Part shown: positions 38,174 through 45,670 of the stretch, in pieces
How positions within the stretch are numbered: the stretch's first letter is position 1
Layout: each line of letters starts with the position of its first letter
Source of the DNA: Sphingopyxis indica
Lineage (GTDB): Bacteria > Pseudomonadota > Alphaproteobacteria > Sphingomonadales > Sphingomonadaceae
Reading direction: 5' to 3'
DNA length: 64,000 nucleotides
Assembly: GCF_900188185.1 (NCBI RefSeq)
Contig: NZ_FZPA01000015.1
Location: 1 to 64,000, forward strand
Notes under the pieces: generated by a model
The model's database searches: none
What the model was told of the DNA's origin: nothing
The model's input: the letters and a program-made list of their open reading frames with translations, nothing else
Position numbers and translations under genes: made by a program

Positions 38174-38561
38174 GCCAGACCCCCCGGCATTGAATCAGCC
38201 CCATCCTCAATTCGATCATTCCCCGCTCAAGGCGCAGGGCAACGCTGTCGCCAGTGCAGAGGGCGCCGATGCCGCAATCCCGGCCTCCTCTCTGATAGGA
38301 AACCTCGATCACGTCCCCACGCGCAGGTGTCCCATCCTTGGCTAGCGCCCCAGCCAGCGCCATGAGGCCGGGGACACCGCCATGCGCTTCCATCATCGCC
38401 TGCGCGCCCTCATGCGTATCGTAGCGGCCAACAAACCGCCCCGTCACATCGGCGTGACCTGTGAGAGCAAGATAGCGCCCGATCGACAACATGCAGTCCG
38501 ACTGGCCATAGACAAACGTGCCCGCGCGCCACTCCCGCAGCGTCTCGTCAACGACGTCCAT
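38160..38561 (-). CDS. DUF6950 / NlpC-P60-like tail peptidase
   Basis: 133 residues from the ATG at 38561. GQSDCMLSIGRYLALTG holds the likely catalytic Cys of a papain-like murein peptidase, and RGDVIEV is the usual following strand. The catalytic His and third residue are not obvious, so activity is uncertain. This gene sits between tail assembly and tip genes where lambda has the NlpC-containing gpK. Confidence 0.7.
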   Translation of the reverse strand: MDVVDETLREWRAGTFVYGQSDCMLSIGRYLALTGHADVTGRFVGRYDTHEGAQAMMEAHGGVPGLMALAGALAKDGTPARGDVIEVSYQRGGRDCGIGALCTGDSVALRLERGMIELRMGLIQCRGVWHGSR

Positions 38562-39220
38562 CACGGCACCTGGTATGTGCGGTTGGCGAGCAGGGCGAGA
38601 TATTCGGACCCGCGATCCACCGACACGCCTAGCTGTTGCGCGCGGCGCTTCTGCATCGTGTCGGCGTAGCTGCGATCCGGCGTATCCGATCGCCCATGAT
38701 TGCTGTCCTTGGCGACCAGCGACACGACATAGGACCTCACCACGGTTCCCGCCGCATTCCGGGATATGGTCTCGTCGAATTTGGGCGAGAACATCGTCAT
38801 CTGCTTGTAGAAGCTGATCGGCGTGTTCGGGCGCAGCCCCTCACCCTCTTTGAACAGGACCAGATAGCAGGTCAGCGTCCGGCCATAGACTTTCGACTGA
38901 TCTGCCTTGAGTTGGTTATAGAGGGCAAGCACATCCTCGCCGGGAATTTGCGGTATCGTGAGGCTGAAATTATAACTCGCGCTGGTCCCGTCGCGACCAT
39001 CTTGAAGCGCGGGAGTCTTATGCAGATTTCCGCCGCCCGCATCGACGGTTCCAAGCCATTCGTTGCCGTTCGCGTCGATGAAATTGCCCTGCCCATCCCA
39101 CAGGCGCACGGGGTCGTCGAGAAAATCGTAGAACCAGCATTTGCGGACGGTCGCTACGATGTCGGTGACATCGCTGGCCTCACCGAGAACCTCGTCAATC
39201 TGGTCGTAGAACTCGCTCAC
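38561..39220 (-). CDS. phage tail assembly protein
   Basis: 219 residues from a GTG. The segments RLWDGQGNFIDANGNEWLGTVDAGGGNL and SYNFSLTIPQIPGEDVLALYNQL (in parts), then RGSEYLALLANRTYQVP, fit distal-tail assembly proteins of siphophages. No ribosome site precedes it, and the nearby -10 puts the RNA start at or next to the GTG. It is the first tail-tip gene after the inserted cassette. Confidence 0.65.
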   Translation of the reverse strand: MSEFYDQIDEVLGEASDVTDIVATVRKCWFYDFLDDPVRLWDGQGNFIDANGNEWLGTVDAGGGNLHKTPALQDGRDGTSASYNFSLTIPQIPGEDVLALYNQLKADQSKVYGRTLTCYLVLFKEGEGLRPNTPISFYKQMTMFSPKFDETISRNAAGTVVRSYVVSLVAKDSNHGRSDTPDRSYADTMQKRRAQQLGVSVDRGSEYLALLANRTYQVP

Positions 39221-39226
39221 GCACGA

Positions 39227-39255
39227 TAATTACGTCTAGATGTAACTTTACGCAA
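39227..39255 (-). promoter_or_regulatory. promoter restarting the tail genes, with operator-like palindrome
   Basis: Minus strand: TTGCGT (39255-39250), 17-nt spacer, TAATTA (39232-39227). Between them TTACGTCTAGATGTAA (39230-39245) is a near-perfect 16-bp palindrome. It lies directly after the cassette terminator and would restore transcription of the tail-tip genes. Confidence 0.6.
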
Positions 39256-39266
39256 GTTTCGAGAGC

Positions 39267-39295
39267 AAAAAGGGCGGCCCCGAAGAGCCGCCCTT
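39267..39295 (-). terminator. rho-independent terminator of the inserted operon
   Basis: On the minus strand AAGGGCGGC (39295-39287) pairs with GCCGCCCTT (39278-39270), with an 8-nt loop and a following run of T (five in all). It ends the leftward three-gene transcript about 150 nt after its last stop codon. Confidence 0.8.
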
Positions 39296-39303
39296 CCTTG
39301 GAC

Positions 39304-39431
39304 TTGCAGTGCCACGACTCGCCTTACCCGGCCAAGCCTCTCCGCACCCCGCCTAGCCTGCCATGTCTTGACCCACCGGGCCTTACCACGCCTGGCCCCG
39401 CCAGAACTTGCCTTGCCTAGCCTGCCATGTT
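39304..39431 (-). repeat. degenerate pentanucleotide array (GGCNN in the transcript)
   Basis: Written on the plus strand the region splits into about 26 units of consensus NNGCC (for example TCGCC TTACC CGGCC AAGCC, and ACGCC TGGCC CCGCC). A 16-bp block GCCTAGCCTGCCATGT occurs twice exactly (39351-39366 and 39415-39430), each containing one 4-nt unit. It is not coding. It lies between the last stop codon (39442) and the terminator, so it is transcribed as the 3' UTR of the operon. Confidence 0.8.
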
Positions 39432-39441
39432 TCGGACCCTT

Positions 39442-39912
39442 TCAGGCGGCCCGAGCCTGATCGATAGTCGCGAAAATCTCCGCTAACTCGGTCAGCTCTG
39501 CATGACGATTGCGCCACGCCTCCAGTTCACGCCATGCCTGATCCAACACTTGCTGGCGAAGCTCAGCGTCAGAGAGAGCGTGGGCGGTTGATGTATAACT
39601 GCGATCTGTATCGCGGACAACGGATACGAAGGCCCGGATCGGCGCGTCCTCACCGCTACGCTTCGGTGTCAGTACGGTGATATGCCGGATCATCGCCATA
39701 GCCTGAGTGACGCGGTGAGCGTCCGCGGCCTTGGCGTCGTCCCACTCAAATTCATCGTGAAGTGGCGCCTCGGGATCGCGGCTTTCGCGAACCACGTCTA
39801 CCGCTTCCAGCCGACCGTTCTGACGAACCCGGATGCGCTCCATTTCCTCGCCCGCCGCCTGTGGGTCGATGCGATGCACCGATCCCGGCTTCCACTGATA
39901 GACCATGCCCAT
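39442..39912 (-). CDS. cassette ORF C, unknown function
   Basis: 156 residues. The N-terminal part has MVYQWKPGSVHRIDPQAAGEEMERI. The segment DPEAPLHDEFEWDDAKAADAHR followed by MIRHITVL and a predicted helical C-terminus is a pattern I associate with uncharacterised phage proteins. Its ATG overlaps the ORF B stop by one base (TAATG). It is the last gene before the pentanucleotide array. Confidence 0.7.
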   Translation of the reverse strand: MGMVYQWKPGSVHRIDPQAAGEEMERIRVRQNGRLEAVDVVRESRDPEAPLHDEFEWDDAKAADAHRVTQAMAMIRHITVLTPKRSGEDAPIRAFVSVVRDTDRSYTSTAHALSDAELRQQVLDQAWRELEAWRNRHAELTELAEIFATIDQARAA

Positions 39913-40502
39913 TATTCGGACTCTTCGCTGGTGGCGACGTGGAAACGGCCATAACTGCCGTTCTTTTCCGGTCGCCACTCGCCGATTCCGACGCCGAATC
40001 CCGCCGCGTTCAGCAAGTTCGCTATCTGCTCGGCGCTGATGACGCTGGCATTGAACTTGATCGTCACCGGAATGCGCCAGTCCACGAACTCGGGGCGATA
40101 TCGAATGTCCGCCGTGCCCATGCCGACCCGCACCATGTCTTCGCGCGGGCGAGGCTCGCCGATCACTTCCAGCATTTCGCAATCGATATGGAAGGCGCCG
40201 CGCATGACGGTCATCTTCGCATCAACGAACCGGCAGGCCGACACCATCGCCGCCTTCACGCCGATCGCGGGGAAGCCATACGCGCCGGCTTCGGTCTTGT
40301 AGAAGCACGCCTCATAGTCAGCCTCAGGGTCTTTTGCTTCCCTGGCCTTGGTCGCCTTCTTCATCTGCTTGTCGAGCATCTGGCGCTTCGCCTTTTCGCT
40401 CCAAGCATGGACGATGAGGGGGCTGTCGCCGACGAGAACGAACGTCACCGTCTGGATATTCAGCGGCGGCAGTTCGATTGCTGCGGTGGATTTCGTGACC
40501 AT
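39912..40502 (-). CDS. cassette ORF B, glycine-loop protein (possible RAMP-like fold)
   Basis: 196 residues from the ATG at 40502, supported by GGAGG 6 bases upstream; an ATG six codons earlier has no such site. Residues 29-45 read LIVHAWSEKAKRQMLDK and 74-90 AYGFPAIGVKAAMVSAC. The C-terminus holds GIGEWRPEKNGSYGRF (172-187). Glycine-rich loops with basic residues near the C-terminus occur in RAMP/Cas7-type RNA-binding proteins, but this is only a resemblance. It starts one base after ORF A ends. Confidence 0.65.
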   Translation of the reverse strand: MVTKSTAAIELPPLNIQTVTFVLVGDSPLIVHAWSEKAKRQMLDKQMKKATKAREAKDPEADYEACFYKTEAGAYGFPAIGVKAAMVSACRFVDAKMTVMRGAFHIDCEMLEVIGEPRPREDMVRVGMGTADIRYRPEFVDWRIPVTIKFNASVISAEQIANLLNAAGFGVGIGEWRPEKNGSYGRFHVATSEESE

Positions 40503-40503
40503 A

Positions 40504-40941
40504 TCAGGCCTCCGTTCCATTCAGCAGCCGACGATGATCTTCGATCGTCTGCCGGACATAGGACATGTTCCAGCAAGGCGTGCTGTCGTGATTGGGCTCG
40601 AGGATTTTTTCGAGCTTCCAGCTAAGCGCCGGCAGGTTCGGGGCGGGGAACCCGATCAAAGCGTCCTCCCGCTCGCACATGATGTCGATCAGAGCCTGAA
40701 ATTCGTCGACCACTTCGCCATAGCCGCTCTGATTGTCCCAGCGGACTTGCGCGGCCATCTCGTGATCGCACTTCGCGATGATATCCGGCCAGATGCGCCC
40801 TCGCTCGTCTGATAGCGGCTTGAGCTTTTTGCGTTCATATTCATCTGCCGCCGCCTTGGCCGACAGGTAGAGTGACATGAGGGTGTTCCACGCCGCTTCA
40901 TTGCAGACGTCGGGTGGAGTCGATAAAGATGCGGTAGCCAT
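40504..40941 (-). CDS. cassette ORF A, unknown function
   Basis: 145 residues, mostly helical, with GGAGG before the ATG. Contains SLYLSAKAAADEYERKKLKPL and SGYGEVVDEFQALIDIMCEREDALIGFPAP (in parts). No named domain recognised. It is the first gene of the leftward three-gene operon, preceded by a strong consensus promoter (TTGACA-17-CATAAT). Confidence 0.7.
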   Translation of the reverse strand: MATASLSTPPDVCNEAAWNTLMSLYLSAKAAADEYERKKLKPLSDERGRIWPDIIAKCDHEMAAQVRWDNQSGYGEVVDEFQALIDIMCEREDALIGFPAPNLPALSWKLEKILEPNHDSTPCWNMSYVRQTIEDHRRLLNGTEA

Positions 40942-40994
40942 GCGATCCTCCAGTGATCGTTTCGGTTAGGGCGGCGGGGAAGGTAGGATTTCCC

Positions 40995-41036
40995 TTGCCG
41001 CCCGAACATTATGACGCTATGAAATCAGCATGTCAA
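40995..41036. promoter_or_regulatory. overlapping divergent promoters of the cassette
   Basis: Leftward: TTGACA (41036-41031), 17-nt spacer, CATAAT (41013-41008), almost full consensus. Rightward: TTGCCG (40995-41000), 17-nt spacer, TATGAA (41018-41023), whose start point would fall at or beside the ATG at 41030. The two overlap, so binding at one should exclude the other. The leftward leader also contains a partial hairpin (GGGCGGCAAGG with CCTT...GCCGCCC). Confidence 0.7.
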
Positions 41037-41221
41037 CAGATAATAGCGCCAACAAATCAAAAAGGATGGGCAGGCCGCCGGTCGATTCCGAGGCCGTCAA
41101 TGTCCGATTCGAGCGATCAATGCTCGACGCGATCGATGGCTTTCGACGCGAACAGGACGATTTACCCTCACGCCCTGAGGCCGTCCGTCGCCTGGTTGAA
41201 AAGGGGCTTGAAGCCGAGTAG
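41030..41221 (+). CDS. ribbon-helix-helix regulator of the cassette
   Basis: 63 residues. RMGRPPVDSEAVNVRFERSMLDAIDGFRRE (in parts) followed by SRPEAVRRLVEKGLE is a CopG/Arc-type ribbon-helix-helix with a basic N-terminal arm. The start ATG overlaps the -35 of the opposing promoter, and no ribosome site is seen, so it is probably translated from a leaderless message. It most likely represses the leftward operon and perhaps itself. Confidence 0.8.
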   Translation: MSTDNSANKSKRMGRPPVDSEAVNVRFERSMLDAIDGFRREQDDLPSRPEAVRRLVEKGLEAE

Positions 41222-41246
41222 GTCTTCTCCCTCCCAAGGAGGGGTC

Positions 41247-41579
41247 ATGATTCTTGCCGCAATCTCACTGGTAGCTGCGACCCAAGCGCCAACTTATTTG
41301 CTCTGCGGCTTTCCTAATGGCCCCGCAGCATTAGATGTGACCGCAGACGAAGCAAATGGTCAAGTCACGACACTTGTGCAGTCAACCGGATTTATGGAGC
41401 GGCGCCCTGCCATATTTTCACCAACAGAGGTCAAATGGTCCAGTCCTGGCGCCTTGAATCTCAGCTACACGCTAAGCAGGGTTGACCTTTCGCTGCGTCG
41501 CGTGAAGCATATCGGCGATAGGGAATTTCCCGATGTTGGGAAATGCAAGATGCAGGACGCGCCAAAGCGAGCGTTCTAG
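41247..41579 (+). CDS. small secreted-type protein, possible lysogenic-conversion factor
   Basis: 110 residues. AAGGAGGGG precedes the ATG. A short hydrophobic start (MILAAISLVAATQAPTYLL) suggests export, and two cysteines (LLCGF and GKCKM) could form a disulfide. Codon use is visibly less GC-rich than in the surrounding tail genes, a sign of separate origin. It lies downstream of the regulator on the same strand and ends 7 bp from the convergent tail gene. Confidence 0.65.
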   Translation: MILAAISLVAATQAPTYLLCGFPNGPAALDVTADEANGQVTTLVQSTGFMERRPAIFSPTEVKWSSPGALNLSYTLSRVDLSLRRVKHIGDREFPDVGKCKMQDAPKRAF

Positions 41580-41586
41580 AACGCGC

Positions 41587-42249
41587 TCATGCTACAAGCG
41601 CCTCGTACAACACGATATTCCCCGGGCGGAGATGGCCCAAGTTGTTGTATGGCGCTCTAACATCTGAACCGTTGCTTATCCGCCCGGTGAACCACGGTCG
41701 CAGATAGCAGTTGTCACCCGGCGCGAAGTCACGGCGCAGAGGCGTCGTCACCGTCGCGGTCGCGATGTCGCCGGCATAACTGATTTCGTCGATGAGATAG
41801 CAGTCGTAAGCGTGGCCTATCACATGGCCTGGTGACACGATCGGTCCAACTCCGGTGAGGTCGAATTGGACCTCAAGCGTGCCCTTGAGCGCGGCAGCCG
41901 AATAGGTGCCGGTGAAGTCGCCGTCCCAATTCTCCTGATTGGACCACGTCTGGCCATTGTCCCACGGCACGGCGGCCATACCGCGGCGCCGGCTGTAGGC
42001 GATCTGCGGCGACGGCGCGAGGCGCACGCGGAAGATCTGCCCGCCGATCTTCGACATGACCCATGACGCGAGAGGGGCATCCCATTCGGTGTCGATGATC
42101 GCCGGCGCAATTTCGAGCACACCGAAACCGCCGGGCTCCGGCGTGATGAACTGCGCGCCGCCGCTGGTGAGGCCGCCGTCGTAGCCCGCGCCGGGCGTGT
42201 GGAAGAGCTGCGTCTCGATGCGGAAGGTCGGGAACTGGTAGATTTTCAT
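41587..42249 (-). CDS. phage tail protein following the tape measure
   Basis: 220 residues from the ATG at 42249 (GAGGGGG upstream; an ATG two codons earlier abuts that site). MKIYQFPTFRIETQLFHTPG, IYDTEWDAPL-like IIDTEWDAPL, and DDFAPGDNCYLRPWFTG-like segments are of the distal-tail type. In most siphophages the next gene would be another tail-tip gene; here the inserted cassette intervenes. Confidence 0.68.
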   Translation of the reverse strand: MKIYQFPTFRIETQLFHTPGAGYDGGLTSGGAQFITPEPGGFGVLEIAPAIIDTEWDAPLASWVMSKIGGQIFRVRLAPSPQIAYSRRRGMAAVPWDNGQTWSNQENWDGDFTGTYSAAALKGTLEVQFDLTGVGPIVSPGHVIGHAYDCYLIDEISYAGDIATATVTTPLRRDFAPGDNCYLRPWFTGRISNGSDVRAPYNNLGHLRPGNIVLYEALVA

Positions 42250-42260
42250 CGCCATCCCCC

Positions 42261-44804
42261 TCAGATGAGAGTTCCATCTGCGTCCAATTGAGCAAGCATT
42301 GACTGCAACTCGCGCCGAATTTGCTCTTTCGTCATTTCGCCCATCTGCCGGTTCATGGCTACCAAGCTGTCCACCCCAATGGCCCCCTCGAACTTGTTCT
42401 CGTTTACGATTTGCGGACTGAAAACGATTGTCGGACGGCTACCGCCGCTACCGTGCGACTGAACCCCGAGCTTTCCATCGGGGCCGCGAGTGAGCGGCAT
42501 GACCGCTTCGGGACCGGCCTCGCCTATCTCGCCGAACTTCGACCCGTTGGCGAATTTGAACAGGGTCGGCGTCGAGACGACGCTGTTCGTGAATGCAGAT
42601 CCATTGGCGAACCGCTGGGCGCGATCGAAGGCGCCTCCGCGGGCGTATTGCTGAGCCGTGCCGAACGCGCCACCGTCCGCGAAGAGGCCGCTTAGGAAGC
42701 TGCCGCCACCCCCTAACCCAAGCGCCTTCATGAGCGTGTTCACGATCAATTGCCTGATCGCGATACGGATCAGGTCGGCGATGATCTGGTTCGCCACTTG
42801 CTTGAACACGTCGCCCAGTGACTTCGTGCCCATTATCGCATCGACCAGCCCGTTATTCAGGCTCTCGACACCGCGCGTCATGATGCTGTTGAGCTCCCGC
42901 ATCTGCTCGATCGTCTCGCGTCCGCTGAGCGCCCGCATCTGCTTGGCGTATTTCTCATCGATTGCCTCGGCAAGCTGGCGATAAGTGTCGGCGAGCGCGA
43001 CATTGCCGTCAGCCTCCGCCTTCTGGATTTTCGTCAGAAGGTCGGTCATTTCAATCTGGCGCTGAATGCGCAGTATCTCGCGCTCACGCTGCTCGCCGAC
43101 CATGCCCATGGTCGCCAGCTCGATGTCGATGCCGTTCACCATGTTGCTGCGCACGGCCGCGAGCTGCTTCTGTGCGGCTTCGACCTCCTGCTGCTGGCGC
43201 AGCACCTTGAGGCCTTCCTCGCGCTTGGCGCTGAGCTTTTCGATCGCCTCGCGCTGCTTGTCGGTCGTCGCGCGCGAGAGCGCCTGCGTGACCTCGTACT
43301 TGCGCAGCGCCTCGTCGCTGAGGCCGATCCTGGCAACCTCGTCGGTGAGGCTCGCGATATAGGCCTCGGTCGCCCGGTTGCGTTCCTGCAGCGCCCGCGC
43401 TTCCTCGCTGATCGCCGCAGCGCGTCCAGCTGCGCTGTCGCCCTTTCCGGCCGCGCCATCGGCGCCGAGACTGCCGGCGAGGCCGCGCAGGGCGTCTGCA
43501 CCCATGCGACCGAGCCCGCGCGCGGCGTCGATGCCCTTGCCGACATAATCGACGCTCTGGGCGGACCGGATGGCATCGGCAGCGACACCGCCGACCCGGG
43601 CAGCGGAGCCAGCATAGGGGTTGGCGATGCGCCCGAGGCTCGAGCGCGTGTCGAAGTTGAACAGGCGCCGCGTTTTGCCGGTCTCGGTGTCGCGCAGGAC
43701 GAACAGGTCGTTCAGCTCCTGCTTCACCCGGTTCACCATGCCGCTCGTGGCGTCGATGACGCGATTTGCCGCCGTGATCGCCGCATCTCCGATCGCTGCC
43801 GGGAGATCGGCCCATGTCGCGCGGACCGCATTGTAGGCGCCGACGAAGCCGCCAACGATGTAGTTGATGCCGCTCTTGGCGGCCGCCACGATGTCGGTGC
43901 CGAATATCCGGGTGAGATCGTCGCGCCAATGCACGGCCGCCGCGGTGATCGCAGTGAGGCCGGCGACAATCAGGACGGGAATCGGGATGAGCGCAAGCAT
44001 CGACGCCGCCATGCCGACGAAGCCCTTGGTCACCGTCGCGATGCCGGTGACGATCGACGGGGCGTAGAGCAGCGCCAGCGCGCCCGCCGCGGCGACGGCA
44101 TAGGGCGCGATCGTCTCCAATATGTCCGCGAGGCCAAGCATCGCGCTCTGCGCCAGCTTGCCCCAGTCGACCATCTGGACGAGCGCGGCGGCGGCGGCGA
44201 CAAGGCCGATCGTCAACAGTGCTGTCGGGTTGATGACCTGGCCAATCGCGCTGCCGATCGCCTTGAAGGCGCTTTGCCCCGACGCGGCGAAAACCGCCGA
44301 AAGCTGCGTTCCCTGTTGAAGCGCGATCATAAGCGGCGACATGCCCATTGCCGCCGTGACGCCGATATCCTGAAACTGCGCCGCGATATTGCCGGTATTC
44401 GCCTTGATCGCCCCGGCACTGGTCGCGACGGCCTTCGACACCCGCCCGATGCCGGCGGCCGCCTGGTTCGCCGCGGTCGGCAGTGCGGCGAGGTGCTTGC
44501 GATAGGCCTCGACATGGGCGCTGGCGCTGGCGAAGGACCGGCCCGTGTTGTCGTTTGCCGCACGCATGGCCGCGTCCGCCTTCATGGCGGTCTGCGCAAT
44601 CCGCATGATGCTGCCGGAGGCTTTGTCAGCGGCCCGCGCGGCCCGCTCATAGTCCTGCCCCAGCTTGGCGGTGCGGCCCGATCCGGACACCTTGGACGCC
44701 GCCGCGCTCGCCTTGTCAGCGGACGCGGAGAACTTGTCGAGGTCGGCGGTCGCCTTGACAACCCCGCTCGAATCCACCGACATACTGAGCGCTGCCACGT
44801 CCAT
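42261..44804 (-). CDS. tail tape measure protein
   Basis: 847 residues, the largest prophage gene except for its neighbours, and almost entirely helical. An N-terminal coiled coil (about 1-170), several hydrophobic segments at about 185-290 (TALLTIGLVAAAAALVQM; MLALIPIPVLIVAGL), a long central coiled coil, and a C-terminal GGGGSFLSGLFADGG region are usual for lambda gpH-type proteins. It sets tail length. The start lies directly next to the stop of the frameshift product. Confidence 0.9.
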   Translation of the reverse strand: MDVAALSMSVDSSGVVKATADLDKFSASADKASAAASKVSGSGRTAKLGQDYERAARAADKASGSIMRIAQTAMKADAAMRAANDNTGRSFASASAHVEAYRKHLAALPTAANQAAAGIGRVSKAVATSAGAIKANTGNIAAQFQDIGVTAAMGMSPLMIALQQGTQLSAVFAASGQSAFKAIGSAIGQVINPTALLTIGLVAAAAALVQMVDWGKLAQSAMLGLADILETIAPYAVAAAGALALLYAPSIVTGIATVTKGFVGMAASMLALIPIPVLIVAGLTAITAAAVHWRDDLTRIFGTDIVAAAKSGINYIVGGFVGAYNAVRATWADLPAAIGDAAITAANRVIDATSGMVNRVKQELNDLFVLRDTETGKTRRLFNFDTRSSLGRIANPYAGSAARVGGVAADAIRSAQSVDYVGKGIDAARGLGRMGADALRGLAGSLGADGAAGKGDSAAGRAAAISEEARALQERNRATEAYIASLTDEVARIGLSDEALRKYEVTQALSRATTDKQREAIEKLSAKREEGLKVLRQQQEVEAAQKQLAAVRSNMVNGIDIELATMGMVGEQREREILRIQRQIEMTDLLTKIQKAEADGNVALADTYRQLAEAIDEKYAKQMRALSGRETIEQMRELNSIMTRGVESLNNGLVDAIMGTKSLGDVFKQVANQIIADLIRIAIRQLIVNTLMKALGLGGGGSFLSGLFADGGAFGTAQQYARGGAFDRAQRFANGSAFTNSVVSTPTLFKFANGSKFGEIGEAGPEAVMPLTRGPDGKLGVQSHGSGGSRPTIVFSPQIVNENKFEGAIGVDSLVAMNRQMGEMTKEQIRRELQSMLAQLDADGTLI

Positions 44805-45185
44805 CTATTTGCCCCTGCGCGCGGCGGTGGCGCTGCGAAATGCTTCCATGGGATTGCCGGGCGCCGGGGCTTCCTCGGTCTTGTTCGCGCGCATCAGAAA
44901 GACCCCGTCCATCTCGCGGATGCAGAACTCGAACATGTCCGCGTCCTCATCGCTCCACCCGGCGACATGCCGGTCGATCGCGCTTTGCGGGATGGGGCCG
45001 ACCCCCATGCCGATTTGCCTCTCGGTCGAGAGGCGCCAGAAGTCGTCATACCAGCCGCCGAAGCCGTCCATGATCTCGGGCGGTTCCAGCGCTTCGGGGA
45101 TATCAGCATCTTCGGCATCGGCCTTTTCCTTCGCTGCTTTCCACTCGTCGTGATGATCGAGCGACCAGCGCAGGGCCGCCGTCAG
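44805..45185 (-). CDS. tail chaperone gpT part, reached by -1 frameshift
   Basis: 126 residues read in the -1 frame relative to the upstream gene, starting LTAALRWSLDHHDEWK right after the slippery heptamer and ending just before the tape measure start. It has no good start codon of its own. By analogy with lambda gpG/gpGT, the fused 263-residue protein would load the tape measure and recruit tail tube subunits. Confidence 0.85.
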   Translation of the reverse strand: MTAALRWSLDHHDEWKAAKEKADAEDADIPEALEPPEIMDGFGGWYDDFWRLSTERQIGMGVGPIPQSAIDRHVAGWSDEDADMFEFCIREMDGVFLMRANKTEEAPAPGNPMEAFRSATAARRGK

Positions 45186-45595
45186 TTTCCCGCCGCTTCC
45201 TCGGCCTTCTTGGCAACCCGGTCCGCGACCTGATCGCCAGCATATTCGACGCCGCGGCGAAAGGTTTCGCCGATGCCGAAGTCGTCGTCGGCAGTCAGGA
45301 TCGCGAGTGCCTTCTTGCCATCGAACTTCAGCGGCTTGCCGCCTTCGGTGACGCCATCCCAATCGAGCAGGATATGCTCGGCGAGCGCCTTGCCGGCCGT
45401 GATCGAATAGTTGACGACGCCCTCGTCGGTGCGCAGCTTCTTGCCGCTGCGCCGCGCGAGCCCTGCGGTTGCGACCCGGAAGGGCTTGTAATTGGTGCTG
45501 CGGACCTTGAAGCGCACCCCTTCCATGTCGGGGATATCGTCGATCCATTCGCCTTCGCTGAGGTCCGCCTTCTTGTTGAGGTTGGCAATGTCCAT
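45182..45595 (-). CDS. tail assembly chaperone gpG-like
   Basis: 137 residues (MDIANLNKKADLSEGEWIDD...). It lies between the major tail protein and the tape measure, the fixed place of gpG. Its final codons GCG GGA AAC TGA contain the slippery site, so most ribosomes stop here while some shift into the gpT frame. Confidence 0.88.
   Translation of the reverse strand: MDIANLNKKADLSEGEWIDDIPDMEGVRFKVRSTNYKPFRVATAGLARRSGKKLRTDEGVVNYSITAGKALAEHILLDWDGVTEGGKPLKFDGKKALAILTADDDFGIGETFRRGVEYAGDQVADRVAKKAEEAAGN
45185..45191 (-). promoter_or_regulatory. programmed -1 frameshift site G GGA AAC
   Basis: On the minus strand the heptamer GGGAAAC fits X XXY YYZ in the gpG frame and lies immediately before the gpG stop. 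The lambda site is GGGAAAG, one base different. Shifting by -1 gives the reading GGG AAA CTG ACG, in frame with gpT. Confidence 0.9.
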
Positions 45596-45670
45596 GTCTG
45601 GTCTCGCGGGGGTCAGTTCGGGGTCTAAGAGCGACGGCCGACCCCGATCAGGCCGACGCCCTTAGCTTGT

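Noticed and set aside
39304..39431. CRISPR array or simple microsatellite
   Set aside because: Units are 5 nt with only three fixed positions, with no spacer-repeat alternation of CRISPR length; exact tandem identity expected of a microsatellite is lacking.
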